DNA of 64,000 nt from assembly GCF_037152535.1 (NCBI RefSeq), contig NZ_JBBCMA010000009.1:22259-86258 (forward strand). Direction: 5' to 3'. Position numbers and translations under genes: made by a program. Below, one piece after another: positions 30,849 through 42,327 of the stretch. The notes under the pieces were generated by a model. That model was not told the origin of the DNA, did no database searches, and saw nothing but the letters and a program-made list of their open reading frames with translations. Within the stretch, counting starts at the first letter, position 1. Each line of letters begins with the position of its first letter. The DNA is from Leclercia sp. AS011 (GTDB lineage Bacteria > Pseudomonadota > Gammaproteobacteria > Enterobacterales > Enterobacteriaceae).

Positions 30849-30877
30849 ATATTACGGAGGTCTCGGTCTGCTGTCTA
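30849..30877 (-). promoter_or_regulatory. Promoter of the argX tRNA operon
   Basis: TAGACA (-35) and TAATAT (-10) are separated by 17 bases on the minus strand, with a GC-rich discriminator (ccagccccgc) before the likely start about 10-15 bases upstream of tRNA-Arg. GC-rich discriminators are usual in stringently controlled tRNA promoters. Confidence 0.75.
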
Positions 30878-30932
30878 GTGCTTTTTTAAAATAAATGCGC
30901 GTTTGATTACAGTTTGCGCACTTTGCCGCATA

Positions 30933-32315
30933 TTACTGCGTTTTTGTCCTTTCGACATGTCGTCCAAGGCCAAAAAGCTTATATCCGACACTCACGGCAG
31001 CGATAAATATCATCCCGACATACAGTGACATGCGGGTATCTTCATTGAAGTACATGCCGATCAGCACGCAGATCAGGAAGGCCATGGTGAGATAGTTCGC
31101 CCACGGGAACAGAATGGAGCGGAATGGATGGCTGGCGATCGCTTTTTTATGTGCCTGACGGAAACGCAGCTGGCTAATCAGGATCACAAACCACGGCACC
31201 ATCCCCGGCAGAACGCTGGCGCTGTACACGTAGACAAAGACACGCTGCGGGTTCGGGATGATGTAGTTCAGGCATGACCCCACCAGCAGAATAACAATCG
31301 AGATAGCAACCCCTGCCACCGGCACCCCTGCCCGGGAAACTTTGCCCACCGCCGCCGGAAGCTGGCGGTTTTTCGCCAGGGCATAGAGCATACGCCCGCA
31401 GCTGTACATGCCGCTGTTACAGCCGGACAGCGCTGCCGTCAGCACCACAAAGTTGATAATACCTGCCGCCGCGGTAATACCGATTTTGGCAAAGGTCAGC
31501 ACGAACGGGCTGCCGTTACTGCCAATCTCATTCCACGGGAAGATGGTGACGATGACGAAAATCGCCCCCACGTAGAAGATCAGGATACGCCACAGCACTT
31601 TACCCACCGCGCTGCGCAGGGTCACCTGTGGGTTTTTGGCTTCACCGGCAGTAATACCGATAAGCTCAACGCCCTGGTAGGAGGCCACCACGATACAAAG
31701 CGCGGTCAGGAAGCCCTTCCAGCCCCCGGCAAAGAAGCCGCCGTGCTCGGTCAGATTGCTAAAGCCAATCGCCTGCCCGCCGTTGCCAAAGCCGAAGAAG
31801 ATCACCCCTACGCCAATAACAATCATCACGATGATGGTGGTGACTTTGATCATCGCAAACCAGAACTCAATCTCACCGTACAGACGCACGGCCGCGAGGT
31901 TAGCCAGCGCCACCAGCCCCACGGCGATCAGCGCGGGTATCCACTGCGCCATCTCCGGGAACCAGAACTGCACGTAGACCCCGATGGCGGTGATCTCTGA
32001 TATTCCGACCGCCATCCACATAAACCAGTAGGACCACGCGGTGAGGTAGCCAAAGAACGGGCTCATGTAGCGGTGAGCGTAGACGGCGAACGAACCGGCA
32101 ACCGGCTCAAGGAACAGCATTTCGCCCATCGAACGCATGATAAAGAAGACGAACAGCCCGGCGATGATATACGCCAGCAGGACCGACGGCCCGGCCCATT
32201 TCAGGGTGCTGGCGGAGCCCATAAACAGGCCGACGCCAATCGTCCCACCCAGGGCGATAAGTTCTATATGACGAGCTTCCAGCCCACGCTGTAGCTCCGG
32301 TTTTTTCTCTGCCAT
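30933..32315 (-). CDS. yifK: APC-family amino acid transporter YifK (ThrP)
   Basis: 460 residues, 12 predicted membrane helices. The APC signature is in [19 protein letters not shown] at the N-terminus. E. coli YifK is reported to import threonine and serine with protons. The leader has a CACAACC stretch just upstream of the ribosome site GAGGAT, a likely GcvB target. The 267 bases between it and wecG contain its promoter region and a small hairpin (accctttatgttaagggt, 32402-32419) and no gene. Confidence 0.95.
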   Translation of the reverse strand: MAEKKPELQRGLEARHIELIALGGTIGVGLFMGSASTLKWAGPSVLLAYIIAGLFVFFIMRSMGEMLFLEPVAGSFAVYAHRYMSPFFGYLTAWSYWFMWMAVGISEITAIGVYVQFWFPEMAQWIPALIAVGLVALANLAAVRLYGEIEFWFAMIKVTTIIVMIVIGVGVIFFGFGNGGQAIGFSNLTEHGGFFAGGWKGFLTALCIVVASYQGVELIGITAGEAKNPQVTLRSAVGKVLWRILIFYVGAIFVIVTIFPWNEIGSNGSPFVLTFAKIGITAAAGIINFVVLTAALSGCNSGMYSCGRMLYALAKNRQLPAAVGKVSRAGVPVAGVAISIVILLVGSCLNYIIPNPQRVFVYVYSASVLPGMVPWFVILISQLRFRQAHKKAIASHPFRSILFPWANYLTMAFLICVLIGMYFNEDTRMSLYVGMIFIAAVSVGYKLFGLGRHVERTKTQ

Positions 32316-32323
32316 AAATCCTC

Positions 32324-32330
32324 GGTTGTG
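32324..32330 (-). promoter_or_regulatory. GcvB-pairing candidate in the yifK leader
   Basis: CACAACC, 9-15 bases before the yifK ATG, complements the GU-rich R1 seed of GcvB. yifK is a known GcvB target in Salmonella and E. coli, and Hfq-dependent repression would occlude the ribosome site. Confidence 0.5.
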
Positions 32331-32582
32331 CTTGCGACTCTCCCGGCCTGAGCCGGTTATTGTTATAGGTACAGATGTGCTATCGCAGGCTGTGCGACAT
32401 GGACCCTTTATGTTAAGGGTTGATGCAAAAACAGCCTGGTACGGTAATGCGGGGAGGAATGGTTTCTTAAATTTTGTGAAATGGCAAATAATGCGTTAAA
32501 AAAATGAATGTATTGCACAGAAAAGCAGCAGGTTTGCAGGCAGGTTGCAGCGCGAACAGCAGATCGCGCTGCAAATAACAGA

Positions 32583-33323
32583 TTAAAGCCGACCGGAGTA
32601 GTGCCAGCCGAGATAACGCAGCAGACGCAGCTGGCGGGTGATGCGGCTCGGCTGGGATAACAGGCGATACAGCCACTCCAGCCCCAGGTTCTGCCAGACC
32701 TTTGGCGCACGCTTCACATGGCCGGTGAAGACGTCATAGGTGCCGCCCACGCCCATATAGAGCGCGTCGGGGTAGACCTGACGGCAGTCGCGCATCAGGA
32801 TCTCCTGACGCGGGGAACCCATCGCCACGGTGACAATCTTCGCCCCGCTGTCACGGATGCGGGCAAAGAGTGCCTGCTGCTGATCGGCACTGAAGTAACC
32901 GTCCTGGCTACCGACGATATTCACCTGCCATTGGGCACGCAGCTTCTGCTCAGTTTGCGCCAGAATCTCCGGTTTACCGCCGATGAGGAACACCGGCGTG
33001 CCGTCTGCGCTCGCCCGGGCCATCAGCGCTTCCCAGAGGTCGGCACCCGCCACACGGGAGATGTTCGCATCCGGGTATTTCTTACGCACCGAGCGCACCA
33101 CGCTTATCCCATCAGCGTATTTAAATTCTGCCGCCTCAATCAGATCCCGCACCTGGGCGTTATCCTCAATGGTAAGCATTTTTTCTGCATTGATGGCCAC
33201 CAGCGTACCGGTTCTTACTCCGTTCCCGGCGCAGAGGTAGTCCAGCGCATGTTGCATATCACGCCAGCCGATCAGCTTCAGGCCACGCAGGTCATACTGC
33301 GGCGCAGAGATATTGTCAGTCAT
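32583..33323 (-). CDS. wecG: UDP-ManNAcA transferase WecG (ECA lipid II synthase)
   Basis: 246 residues of the WecG/TagA/CpsF family (GT26) with [26 protein letters not shown], and [32 protein letters not shown]. It adds N-acetylmannosaminuronic acid to lipid I at the inner leaflet. Last gene of the ECA operon, 12 bases after wzyE. C-terminus RQLRLLRYL fits the usual basic amphipathic end. Confidence 0.96.
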   Translation of the reverse strand: MTDNISAPQYDLRGLKLIGWRDMQHALDYLCAGNGVRTGTLVAINAEKMLTIEDNAQVRDLIEAAEFKYADGISVVRSVRKKYPDANISRVAGADLWEALMARASADGTPVFLIGGKPEILAQTEQKLRAQWQVNIVGSQDGYFSADQQQALFARIRDSGAKIVTVAMGSPRQEILMRDCRQVYPDALYMGVGGTYDVFTGHVKRAPKVWQNLGLEWLYRLLSQPSRITRQLRLLRYLGWHYSGRL

Positions 33324-33335
33324 TATTATCCTTAC

Positions 33336-34688
33336 TCAGACTCGCGAAAGCGTCCTGCCGCTGGCCGGCTCGCGCTTATGCACCAGCCCGGCGCTGTCGA
33401 ACAACCAGTACAGCAGCTTCGCCATCAGCAGACAGGCGCCAAAAACCATCATGAAAAAGACCACCCGCGAGACGAACGAATCCAGTCCCTCTCGCGCCAG
33501 CACGATCATATTGAAAATGGCACCGAAACAGAAACTATGCAAAATCGCTGCCTTATAGCGATTGGTCTCCTGATTGCCCAGCGTATAGAGCCAGTCGAAC
33601 CATTTGATAATCAGCCCTACGGCGATCGCCCCCGGCAGGATAAACCAGCCGCCGCCCATCACCACCAGCGAGCCGATCAGCGTCGGTGAAATCGCCAGCC
33701 CGGAGTGGTTGTTTAACACTTCCCAGGTAAAGTAGTTGGCGGTGTTCAGGACCACGCCCGGCCTGTCCGGCCACAGCCAGGTGGGGATAAAGACATAAAA
33801 ATCGCGCACGATGGGCGCCAGCCCCTGGAAGTCGATTTTGTCGTAGTTCTGCAACAGCAGGGCCAGGTTCTCCCACGGCGAGAAGGTATCGCGGGTGAGG
33901 TACAGGAAGGTGTAAAACGCCTCATCGCCGCTGACGTCCATGCCATAGCGTTTCAGCGCCAGCCAGAACATGCCGACAATCCCCATCACGCCTGCGGCAG
34001 CCAGCATCCACAGCGAGATCCAGCCGCGAATGATGCCAATAAACAGGAAGATGGCGAAGGCGATGATGATGTTGGCGCGCGTGCCGCCGACAATCATGTA
34101 GGTCAGCAGGCCAAACGCCACGGTGCTGACGAGGAAAAACAGCCACGCCCGGGCGTCCTGGCGCAGAAAATAGACCACCAGCATCGCCGGAATGAAGAAG
34201 TAGAAGAAGCGCTTGAGTGCCACCCCGGAGACTTCGCTGGAGAAAATCTGGCTGTAGGAGTGCAGCTTAAACAGCAAAAAGCCGTTGTGCATGAAGAAGA
34301 TACCGACGGTAATCAGCGCGATCCCCATCAGCATCACCCAAGTCAGGTGGGTCTCGACCCGGTTCATGGTAAACAGTGGTCGTCGCGCAGCGCCAGAACT
34401 GGCGGGCTTCAGCCGCGTCTTATAGGCGACGTAGTAGACCCCGTAGAAGCAGGTGGCCGACAGCAGCGCCTGCATCAGTATCTCCGGCGGTACGACGGCC
34501 ACGTCGAAGCGGAACACCAGTACGCTGGTCAGCGGGAAGCCAAAGTAGAAGGTCAGCAGAAACAGCAGCGAGAAAAAGACGTTGAAGTTAAAACGCACCC
34601 GCCGGAACTCGAACCAGGTCAGGGTGGCGATAAACAGCGAGCTCAGGAGCCAGATGATCAACAGGCCGCTAAATTGCAACTGGCTCAT
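33336..34688 (-). CDS. wzyE: ECA polymerase WzyE
   Basis: 450 residues from the ATG at 34686-34688 ([15 protein letters not shown]), the E. coli length; an extended frame to 34727 lies inside wecF. About 11-12 transmembrane helices and a large periplasmic loop in the C-terminal half ([20 protein letters not shown]). It polymerises ECA trisaccharide units on undecaprenyl diphosphate. The start overlaps the wecF stop (ATGA). Confidence 0.96.
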   Translation of the reverse strand: MSQLQFSGLLIIWLLSSLFIATLTWFEFRRVRFNFNVFFSLLFLLTFYFGFPLTSVLVFRFDVAVVPPEILMQALLSATCFYGVYYVAYKTRLKPASSGAARRPLFTMNRVETHLTWVMLMGIALITVGIFFMHNGFLLFKLHSYSQIFSSEVSGVALKRFFYFFIPAMLVVYFLRQDARAWLFFLVSTVAFGLLTYMIVGGTRANIIIAFAIFLFIGIIRGWISLWMLAAAGVMGIVGMFWLALKRYGMDVSGDEAFYTFLYLTRDTFSPWENLALLLQNYDKIDFQGLAPIVRDFYVFIPTWLWPDRPGVVLNTANYFTWEVLNNHSGLAISPTLIGSLVVMGGGWFILPGAIAVGLIIKWFDWLYTLGNQETNRYKAAILHSFCFGAIFNMIVLAREGLDSFVSRVVFFMMVFGACLLMAKLLYWLFDSAGLVHKREPASGRTLSRV

Positions 34689-35764
34689 GCTTTCTCCCCT
34701 GAGGCGATCCGCAGCGCCTGATGCCACGGCGTGAGGTAGTTCGGGCTGAAGAAGTCGATGGCATTTTTATCCACCTGCGTCAGCTGCCGCTGCGCTTCAC
34801 GTACGACCTCTTCGTTCAGGTCATCCGTGGTGAACAGCACCGGAATGTGCTGCTCCGCCATGTCCTGCCAGAACGGGTTGTCGCGGTTGAGCACGCAGGG
34901 CACGCCCGCCTGAATCAACAGACACAGCGTACCAATCCCCTGCTGGCGCGCGAAGATGAAGTAGCCAAGATCGCACTGGCGCAGCAAAGCGAGGTAGTCG
35001 TCAAAGGCCAGCTTATCGCTGAGGATCTGCAGATTCTCCGGGCTGAACAGCGCCAGCCCGCTCTGGCGGACTTCCTCGATGTACGCCGCATTATTAGCAG
35101 GATAGCCCATGGGCACGATCACGTTGACCGTATCGCCAAACTGCTGATGCACCGCCTTGAGGGCCGCAATATGTTCGTTACTGCGATCCCCGGAATTACC
35201 CACCAGAATCGTCAGCTTGCCCTCGCGCTTCACGTCGCTGGCTAACCCGTTCAGAGCGGGATCCATGCGGGTCGGGAAATAGAGCAGCTCGCCGCGGACG
35301 TTCGGATGACGTTGGGCGAAATAGTTCAGATCGCCGCGGGTAGCAAAGATACAGCCCACCCGCCCCTGCGCCATGCGGCGCAGGGGATAGAAGAGACGGA
35401 ATTTCCAGCCCTGGGAGACTTCATACAGATCCGCCCCCCAGATATGCCAGTTAAACTGCGCGGGCCTGATGCCCCCGCTCAGTAGCGCCAGCCACAGGCC
35501 GGTATTGAACTGCCCGTGGAAAAAGAAACGCTGCTGACGATTGGCTTTGGCTCTGGCAATCACCGCTTTGGCAAGCGACGCTTTGTCCGGCCAGAAGGTC
35601 AGCTGTAGTGCCGGGCAGGAGGCGCTCAGGCCGGTATCTTTCCCCACCACCATAAATTCGCGCGCGAGCGCGCTGCCGGGTGCCAGCTCATCGTTAAAGA
35701 ACCGCAGTACAGTCTGGTTATGATGTGGGATATCCGATCCCAGGACGTGAATCAGTGCAGTCAT
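34685..35764 (-). CDS. wecF: Fuc4NAc transferase WecF
   Basis: 359 residues, GT56 family: [49 protein letters not shown] and [19 protein letters not shown]. It transfers Fuc4NAc from the dTDP sugar to lipid II, completing the ECA repeat. Overlaps wzxE and wzyE by four bases each (ATGA), so the last genes of the cluster are coupled. Confidence 0.96.
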   Translation of the reverse strand: MTALIHVLGSDIPHHNQTVLRFFNDELAPGSALAREFMVVGKDTGLSASCPALQLTFWPDKASLAKAVIARAKANRQQRFFFHGQFNTGLWLALLSGGIRPAQFNWHIWGADLYEVSQGWKFRLFYPLRRMAQGRVGCIFATRGDLNYFAQRHPNVRGELLYFPTRMDPALNGLASDVKREGKLTILVGNSGDRSNEHIAALKAVHQQFGDTVNVIVPMGYPANNAAYIEEVRQSGLALFSPENLQILSDKLAFDDYLALLRQCDLGYFIFARQQGIGTLCLLIQAGVPCVLNRDNPFWQDMAEQHIPVLFTTDDLNEEVVREAQRQLTQVDKNAIDFFSPNYLTPWHQALRIASGEKA

Positions 35765-37011
35765 GCGCGTTTATGCCAAAGTAAAAAGACGCCGCAACAG
35801 GCAGCAAAATAGACAATGTAGGTGGCCATATAGGCCTGGGCTGCACCCAGCGCGCCGTGCGTGGGGATCAGCCAGTGCGAGAACGCCGTCAGCAAGGTGA
35901 ACTGGCTGATTTCCGCCAGAATATAGAGCCGCAACGAGGCTTTGGCGATCACCAGATAGCCAAAGACGTAAGCGCCTACTTTCAGCACATCGCCCACCAG
36001 CTGCCAGGCAAACAGATCGCGCATCGCGATAAATTTGTCGGAGAACAGCAGCCAGATGGCGACGTCGCGCAGCAGCCAGACGGTAAAACTGGCGACAGCC
36101 ACCGCCGGTAAGACGAAGCGCAGAGAACGGAGTATTTCGCGGGTGATCTCCTGACGCCCGGTCAGACGCGACAGGGTTGGCAGCAGGTAGACGCTAAAGG
36201 AGGCGGTAATAAACTGCAGGTAGGCATCCGAGATGCTGCTGACCCCTTGCCAGATCCCCACCTCATCCCAGCTGTAGTGCGCCGCCAGCAGGTTTCGCAT
36301 CATCACATAGGCCACCGGCAGAGTGACAGAAGTGATAAGCGCCATCAGGGTAAATTTGCCCAGCTGTCCCGCGAGGAGGCTATCCCATTTCGGCCTGAGA
36401 TAGTGCAGCGGGATCGTGCCTCTGCGCATTAGCATAATTGCCGCCGGGATCACTACCAGCGCGGGGACCAGTGCCAGGCCCAGCAGCGCGCCTTCATACC
36501 CGCCGAGGCGATAGCAGGCGTAATAGGCAATCACCCCAATCACGCTGCCGACGATCAGCGCCAGCGCATTGCCGGCAGCATCGCGGAAGCCCTTCATCAG
36601 TGCCAGCAGCAGGTTAGCCCAGGCGATACCCATCTGCACCAGCGCCACCAGCCGCACCAGGCCCTGATAGCCCGTGTGGCCAAACAGCCCCTGGCTGATG
36701 GGCGCGGCCGCCAGTAAAAAAATCACCGCCAGCAGGGTGGAAAAACCCAGCACCATCGCGGAGGAGGTCCCGACTACCGTGCGTAATTGCGCCTTATCAT
36801 CATGATATTGCGCCACGTACTTGGTTACGCCGTTGAAGATACCCGCCCCGGCCAGAACGCCCAGGACGGTCACCAGCTGGCGGAAGTTACCCGCCTGCCC
36901 GACGCCCGCCGGACCAAATGAGACCGCCAGCAGTTTAACGACCAGCAGTCCCGCGCCGATCTTGACGAGTGTGGACGCGGCGGTCCACACCGATGCTTTT
37001 GCCAGAGACAT
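35761..37011 (-). CDS. wzxE: ECA lipid III flippase WzxE
   Basis: 416 residues, MATE/Wzx-type, about 12 membrane helices. N-terminus [29 protein letters not shown] and [16 protein letters not shown] are typical of WzxE. It flips the lipid-linked trisaccharide across the inner membrane. One base separates it from wecE; overlaps wecF by four. Confidence 0.95.
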   Translation of the reverse strand: MSLAKASVWTAASTLVKIGAGLLVVKLLAVSFGPAGVGQAGNFRQLVTVLGVLAGAGIFNGVTKYVAQYHDDKAQLRTVVGTSSAMVLGFSTLLAVIFLLAAAPISQGLFGHTGYQGLVRLVALVQMGIAWANLLLALMKGFRDAAGNALALIVGSVIGVIAYYACYRLGGYEGALLGLALVPALVVIPAAIMLMRRGTIPLHYLRPKWDSLLAGQLGKFTLMALITSVTLPVAYVMMRNLLAAHYSWDEVGIWQGVSSISDAYLQFITASFSVYLLPTLSRLTGRQEITREILRSLRFVLPAVAVASFTVWLLRDVAIWLLFSDKFIAMRDLFAWQLVGDVLKVGAYVFGYLVIAKASLRLYILAEISQFTLLTAFSHWLIPTHGALGAAQAYMATYIVYFAACCGVFLLWHKRA

Positions 37012-37012
37012 A

Positions 37013-38143
37013 TCAGCCGAAATAACTCAGCAGGGTATTAATGACCGTGCGCTGGTTGACTGCAGCGAGGTTGTAGAACAGCGGCAAGCGGAGTAACCGC
37101 TCACTTTCTTTGGTGGTGAAGCGATCTTCACCCACGAACTGACCAAAGGCTTCCCCTGCCGGGCTGGAGTGCAGCGGGATGTAGTGGAACACCGCCAGGA
37201 TCTCCGCCTCTTTCAGGTACGCGATCAGCTCGCTGCGATCGTCATTATCCCGCAGCTTGATGTAGAACATGTGCGCGTTATGCACGCAGTCTGCCGGGAT
37301 GGTCGGCAGTTCGATACGACCTTTGCGCGCCAGCGGGGCCAGCGCATCGTAATAGGTCTGCCACAGCGCCAGGCGCTGCTGGTTGATGCGGTCAGCCGCC
37401 TCCAGCTGGGCCCACAGGTACGCGGCCTGGAGATCCGCCATCAGGTAGCTGGAGCCGATATCGCGCCAGGTGTATTTGTCCACCTGCCCGCGGAAGAACT
37501 GGCTGCGGTTGGTGCCTTTCTCGCGGATGATCTCCGCCCGCTCCACCAGGGCGCGATCGTTAATCAGGGTCGCGCCGCCTTCACCGCCTGCGGTGTAGTT
37601 TTTGGTTTCGTGGAAGCTAAAGCAGCCAATATGACCGATAGTGCCCAGCGCGCGGCCTTTGTAGGTGGACATCACCCCCTGCGCGGCATCTTCCACCACA
37701 TACAGGTTGTGCTTTTTAGCGAGCGCCATGATGGTGTCCATCTCGCACGCCACACCGGCATAGTGTACCGGCACGATGGCGCGGGTCTTGTCGGTGATCG
37801 CCGCTTCAATCAGCGTCTCGTCGATGTTCATGGTATCCGGGCGGATATCCACAAAGACGATTTTTGCCCCGCGCAGCACGAAAGCGTTGGCGGTCGATAC
37901 GAAGGTATAGCTCGGCATAATCACTTCATCGCCAGGACCGATGTCCAGCAGCAGGGCTGCCATCTCCAGCGAGGCGGTGCAGGACGGGGTCAGCAGGACT
38001 TTAGCACTCTGAAAACGCTGCTCCATCCACTGCTGGCAACGGCGCGTATAGCCGCCATCGCCACAGAGTTTGCCGCTGCCCATTGCAGACTGCATGTAAT
38101 CGAGTTCGGTGCCCACCACGGGAGGCGCATTAAATGGGATCAT
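37013..38143 (-). CDS. wecE: dTDP-4-amino-4,6-dideoxygalactose transaminase WecE
   Basis: 376 residues, DegT/DnrJ/EryC1 family. Schiff-base lysine in SFHETKNYTAGGEGG near residue 181; PSCTASLEMAALLLDIGPGDEVIMP and VEDAAQGV bind PLP. It converts dTDP-4-keto-6-deoxyglucose to the amino sugar precursor of Fuc4NAc. Its substrate needs RmlA/RmlB-type activities, but no such genes are in this cluster (see findings). Confidence 0.97.
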   Translation of the reverse strand: MIPFNAPPVVGTELDYMQSAMGSGKLCGDGGYTRRCQQWMEQRFQSAKVLLTPSCTASLEMAALLLDIGPGDEVIMPSYTFVSTANAFVLRGAKIVFVDIRPDTMNIDETLIEAAITDKTRAIVPVHYAGVACEMDTIMALAKKHNLYVVEDAAQGVMSTYKGRALGTIGHIGCFSFHETKNYTAGGEGGATLINDRALVERAEIIREKGTNRSQFFRGQVDKYTWRDIGSSYLMADLQAAYLWAQLEAADRINQQRLALWQTYYDALAPLARKGRIELPTIPADCVHNAHMFYIKLRDNDDRSELIAYLKEAEILAVFHYIPLHSSPAGEAFGQFVGEDRFTTKESERLLRLPLFYNLAAVNQRTVINTLLSYFG

Positions 38144-38147
38144 CTTG

Positions 38148-38825
38148 TCACCTGTATAGCCAGTAAGCGGTCGTTTCGATGTTGCCGCCGCTTGCGATAT
38201 AACGTTTAAGCGCGGCGGTGTTGCCCATCTGGGTCGCCACCCGCAAAGTAGAAAGCTGTTGCTGCTGAGCCCAGGCCAGCGCCGCCTGCATTAACTGCTC
38301 GCCCATACCGCGCCCGGCCAGCAGGCCGACGCGCGCCTCGGTGTCATTCAGTTTACGCAGGGAGACAAAGCCCTGGATGGTGCCACCCGGCGCGCGGAAC
38401 ACCAGGCAGAGATGGTCGAAAGTGCCTTTTACCGCATTTTCAATCCACTGAGCGTAGAAGCGACCGCTGTCGTCCGGGGCGTACCACGGCGCGCGAAAGC
38501 GGCTCAGGGCAAAGGCCTGCGCGGCCAGCTGGCGCAGCGCCGGGATATCTTTCCCGGTGGCGATCTCCGCCCCCGGGCTGGCGTGCTGCGTCACCCCGAT
38601 CGCGAGATCGGCTTCGCCTTCAACCAGCCTGAACCCCTGCTGCTGGAGCGCATCCAGCCAGTCAGTGCGGGTGGCCGGAATTTTGGCCTGCACCCGCTGC
38701 CAGGCGGCGAAATCTTCAGCCGCCAGCAGTGGGCCGTCATCAGACAGGCGCACAATGGCCGTGGGCAGGGCAAAGAACTGACTTTCCCACTCCAGCGGCT
38801 GTAACGCGCCACGCAGCTGATTCAA
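38148..38825 (-). CDS. wecD: dTDP-fucosamine N-acetyltransferase WecD
   Basis: 225 residues, GNAT fold; C-terminal part has [41 protein letters not shown] and ends AYWLYR as in E. coli. The N-terminal half is more divergent. The start is taken as TTG at 38823-38825, which overlaps the wecC stop (TTGA). The gene directly follows wecC, whereas E. coli has rffG and rffH between the two. It acetylates the amino sugar made by WecE to dTDP-Fuc4NAc. Confidence 0.92.
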   Translation of the reverse strand: MNQLRGALQPLEWESQFFALPTAIVRLSDDGPLLAAEDFAAWQRVQAKIPATRTDWLDALQQQGFRLVEGEADLAIGVTQHASPGAEIATGKDIPALRQLAAQAFALSRFRAPWYAPDDSGRFYAQWIENAVKGTFDHLCLVFRAPGGTIQGFVSLRKLNDTEARVGLLAGRGMGEQLMQAALAWAQQQQLSTLRVATQMGNTAALKRYIASGGNIETTAYWLYR

Positions 38826-40084
38826 CGCCAGACACCTTTGGTATCAACGATAAATTCCTGGCGCACGGCATCGCCCGGGATCGCTTTGAACTCATTATGA
38901 TCTACCAGCAGTACCAGCACATCGGCGGTTGCCAGCGCATCCTCCACGCGTGTCAGAGTGCAGTGACCGGCCAGTTTTTTCGGCAGCTCATGGATATTGG
39001 GTTCAACCACCTGCGTTTTACCGCTGTGCCAGTCGGCAATCATCTCAGCAATTTCCATCGCCGGGCTTTCACGCAGATCGTCAATGTTCGGTTTAAAGGC
39101 GAGACCGAAACAGGCGATGGTCACCTCGTTTGCCCGCTTGCCGCTCTGCGTCAGGTAGTCCGCCACCGTGGCTTTAACCTGATTCAGTACCCAGTGCGGT
39201 TTACTGTCGTTTACTTCACGGGCCGTACGGATCAGACGCGCCTGCTGCGGGTTCTGCGCCACGATAAACCACGGGTCGACCGCGATACAGTGGCCGCCTA
39301 CGCCCGGGCCGGGTTGCAGGATATTGACGCGCGGGTGGCGGTTCGCCAGACGAATCAGTTCCCAGACGTTAATCCCCTGATCGGCGCAAATCAGCGACAG
39401 TTCATTAGCAAAGGCAATATTGACGTCGCGGAAGCTGTTTTCCGTCAACTTGCACATCTCGGCGGTACGGGAGTTGGTTACAACGCACTCGCCTTCCAGG
39501 AAGATGTTATACAGCTCGCTGGCGCGGGCGGAACAGACCGGCGTCATGCCGCCAATCACGCGATCGTTTTTAATCAGTTCAACCATCACCTGCCCCGGCA
39601 GCACGCGCTCCGGGCAGTAGGCGACGTTGATATCAGCCTGCTCGCCCGCCTGCTGCGGGAAGGTCAGATCCGGGCGCGCCTCGGCCAGCCACTGGGCCAT
39701 CTGCTCGGTGGCCCCCACCGGGGAGGTCGACTCGAGGATCACCAGGTCGCCTTTTTTCAGCACCGGGGCGATGGATTTCGCGGCCGCTTCGACATACACC
39801 ATATCCGGCTCATGCTCGCCTTTGAATGGCGTTGGCACGGCAATCAGGTAGGCATCGGCGGCCACCGGCGTGGTGCTGGCCTTCAGATATCCTCCCTCAA
39901 CGGCTGTCTTCACTACCTTGTCGAGATCCGGCTCGACAATGTGAATTTCACCTTTGTTGATGGTCGCAACCGCATGCTGGTTGATGTCCACACCCACAAC
40001 CTGTTTTTGACGGGAGGCAAATGCCGCCGCCGTTGGTAGCCCAATGTAGCCAAGCCCAATGACAGAAATGGTCGTAAAACTCAT
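38822..40084 (-). CDS. wecC: UDP-ManNAc dehydrogenase WecC
   Basis: 420 residues of the UDP-sugar dehydrogenase family: NAD motif [39 protein letters not shown], and catalytic Cys and neighbours in [17 protein letters not shown]. It makes UDP-ManNAcA. Starts in an ATGA overlap with wecB. The C-terminus DTKGVWR is complete, so the loss of rffGH did not truncate it. Confidence 0.97.
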   Translation of the reverse strand: MSFTTISVIGLGYIGLPTAAAFASRQKQVVGVDINQHAVATINKGEIHIVEPDLDKVVKTAVEGGYLKASTTPVAADAYLIAVPTPFKGEHEPDMVYVEAAAKSIAPVLKKGDLVILESTSPVGATEQMAQWLAEARPDLTFPQQAGEQADINVAYCPERVLPGQVMVELIKNDRVIGGMTPVCSARASELYNIFLEGECVVTNSRTAEMCKLTENSFRDVNIAFANELSLICADQGINVWELIRLANRHPRVNILQPGPGVGGHCIAVDPWFIVAQNPQQARLIRTAREVNDSKPHWVLNQVKATVADYLTQSGKRANEVTIACFGLAFKPNIDDLRESPAMEIAEMIADWHSGKTQVVEPNIHELPKKLAGHCTLTRVEDALATADVLVLLVDHNEFKAIPGDAVRQEFIVDTKGVWR

Positions 40085-41211
40085 AGCGATACCCGATTGT
40101 GTTTAAGTGCATGCAAAATACGGTCACAGGCCTGTCCGTCACCATACGGATTATGGGCCCGGCTCATGGCCTGATACTCTTTTTCGTCGTGCAGCAGGCG
40201 CGTCACCTCTTCCACGATCAGTCGTGAATCGGTGCCCACCAGCCGCACCGTTCCGGCTTTGACCGCTTCCGGGCGCTCGGTGGTTTCACGCATCACCAGC
40301 ACCGGTTTGCCCAGTGAAGGCGCCTCTTCCTGAATACCGCCAGAGTCGGTCAGGATCAGCCAGGCATGGTTCATCAGCCAGACGAAAGGCAGATAGTCCT
40401 GCGGCTCAATAAGGATAATGTTTTTGACGTGCCCCAGAATGCGGTTGACCGGCTCACTGACGTTGGGATTGAGGTGCACCGGATAGACAATCTGCACATC
40501 TTCATTAAGTGCTGCGATTTCTGCCAGCGCATGACAGATTTGCTCGAAGCCCTGACCAAAGCTTTCCCGACGGTGTCCGGTGACCAGAATCATCTTTTTG
40601 CCATTCGCCAGGAACGGATACCGCTCGGCCAGCTCTCCGCGCAGGGTGTCGCTCGCCAGCACCCGGTCACGCACCCAGATCAGAGCGTCGATCACCGTGT
40701 TGCCGGTGACAAAGATATGCTGGTCCTTGACGTTCTCGCGCAGCAGGTTCTGACGGGAGTTCTCCGTCGGCGCGAAGTGATACATCGCCAGATGTCCGGT
40801 CAGGGTGCGGTTCGCCTCTTCAGGCCAGGGAGAGGAGAGATCGCCGGTACGCAATCCGGCTTCCACATGCCCCACCGGGATACGCTGGTAAAACGCCGCC
40901 AGGCTGGTGGCGATAGTGGTTGTCGTATCGCCGTGCACCAGCACGACATCAGGCTTAAACGACTCCAGAATGGGTTTTAACCCTTCCAGAATACGGCAGG
41001 TAATTTCGGTTAATCCTTGTCCCGGCTTCATAATATTGAGGTCGTAATCGGGAACAATAGAAAAGAGGTTAAGGACCTGATCCAGCATCTCCCGATGCTG
41101 CGCGGTAACGCAAACTTTCGCCTCAAAATAAGGGTCGCTTGCAAGCGCATGAACCAGAGGCGCCATCTTGATGGCTTCCGGCCTCGTACCAAAGACAGTG
41201 AGTACTTTCAC
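40081..41211 (-). CDS. wecB: UDP-GlcNAc 2-epimerase WecB
   Basis: 376 residues with a GTG start (41209-41211). Family motifs: [66 protein letters not shown] and [21 protein letters not shown]. It makes UDP-ManNAc. The 57 bases between wzzE and wecB hold a ribosome site region but no gene. Confidence 0.97.
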   Translation of the reverse strand: MKVLTVFGTRPEAIKMAPLVHALASDPYFEAKVCVTAQHREMLDQVLNLFSIVPDYDLNIMKPGQGLTEITCRILEGLKPILESFKPDVVLVHGDTTTTIATSLAAFYQRIPVGHVEAGLRTGDLSSPWPEEANRTLTGHLAMYHFAPTENSRQNLLRENVKDQHIFVTGNTVIDALIWVRDRVLASDTLRGELAERYPFLANGKKMILVTGHRRESFGQGFEQICHALAEIAALNEDVQIVYPVHLNPNVSEPVNRILGHVKNIILIEPQDYLPFVWLMNHAWLILTDSGGIQEEAPSLGKPVLVMRETTERPEAVKAGTVRLVGTDSRLIVEEVTRLLHDEKEYQAMSRAHNPYGDGQACDRILHALKHNRVSL

Positions 41212-41268
41212 ATCGATTCTCTTCGATTAAGCGATGAAGGCCATCAGCCTTCATCGTAGATGGCGTTC

Positions 41269-42315
41269 TTAAATTTTGCGACGACGGGTTAAGGCCACGC
41301 CAGCGCCAATTAAAGCACCCACAATCCCCCACATAATCATCAGGAATGCACGACGTGGACTATCGCGTTTTACAGGTTCTTCAGGTGTTCGCAAATAACG
41401 ATAGGTCTGAAAACGTGGGTCCAGTGTCGGACCTACGTTGAGGGTTGTGAGCATGGCGCGGTTTTGGTCGTAGTCGAGGTCAACATCCGGGCCTACGGCC
41501 TGCAGATTTTCCAGGCGCGCCTGCAGCATCGGGCGGCCCAGCAGGAACATTTCAGAATCTGGCAGTTCGTCGGCCGGTACGTCGGTTTCGCTGCGGGAGA
41601 TGTTGCTCTTCTCCGCAATCTTCAGCGCCTGTTCAATGTTATGAACCCGGCGAGTAAAGATCGCTTTCGCCACCTCTTCCTGACGTTTGACCTGCGCTTT
41701 CATCTGCACGGTACGCGCCGCCCAGGCCCCTTTCAGCTCATCATTCAGATGGCTGGCCGCTCGCTGGCTGGCGAAAGCAACGTACTGACGCAGCAGGTTG
41801 TTGGCATCCGGCGCGGTTTCTGCAATCAGCTTGACGCTGTCGTTGATGTTGCGCAGCGGGTCGCCCGCCATGAACTGAATATTGTTGATCAGCTCATCCA
41901 GCAGGGCAGCATCCGCCTTGCTGTTGCCCACCATCCGCTGTTTGAAATAGTCAGTCTGGTTCCAGAAATCACGACGCGTATCCCAGGAGGCGAGCTGCAT
42001 GATGAACTCTTTGTAAGACTCGTCCATGACCGAGGGTTGCTCAGCAGAGGTTGGATTCGCTTTTACATCCAGGTTACGCAGAAACTGTTGCTGAGAGTAG
42101 AAGCCCCCGAGCATGTTCACCGTCGGACGATCGGTAATCGCCGTCGCGCTCCACTCCTGTCTGGCGAAAAAGGTATAGGCCAGAGCGATAAGTGCAAAGC
42201 CCAGCGCCATACCTGCAATCCAAAACTTGCCCGCCCACAACACGCGGAACAAGCCACGAACATCCAGCTCATTCTCAGTTACCACTGATTTTGCTCCCGC
42301 CAACGGTTGAGTCAT
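41269..42315 (-). CDS. wzzE: ECA chain-length regulator WzzE
   Basis: 348 residues: N-terminal membrane helix at about 32-52, periplasmic coiled-coil domain, C-terminal helix at about 318-338 (AFLMIMWGIVGALIGAGVAL). Typical of polysaccharide co-polymerases, with the Pro-rich segment (RTPEEPVKRDSPRRA) before the second helix. It sets the length of ECA, including the cyclic form. Confidence 0.95.
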   Translation of the reverse strand: MTQPLAGAKSVVTENELDVRGLFRVLWAGKFWIAGMALGFALIALAYTFFARQEWSATAITDRPTVNMLGGFYSQQQFLRNLDVKANPTSAEQPSVMDESYKEFIMQLASWDTRRDFWNQTDYFKQRMVGNSKADAALLDELINNIQFMAGDPLRNINDSVKLIAETAPDANNLLRQYVAFASQRAASHLNDELKGAWAARTVQMKAQVKRQEEVAKAIFTRRVHNIEQALKIAEKSNISRSETDVPADELPDSEMFLLGRPMLQARLENLQAVGPDVDLDYDQNRAMLTTLNVGPTLDPRFQTYRYLRTPEEPVKRDSPRRAFLMIMWGIVGALIGAGVALTRRRKI

Positions 42316-42327
42316 TACAGTCCCGAT

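Noticed and set aside
32408..32710. 100-codon frame in the yifK-wecG gap
   Set aside because: Cysteine-rich odd composition, partly inside wecG, without ribosome site. Treated as non-coding leader region.
38729..40039. 436-codon frame antisense to wecC/wecD
   Set aside because: Spans two coupled ECA genes on the other strand and shows no domain, so a coding shadow. It was checked as a possible remnant of rffG/rffH and is not.
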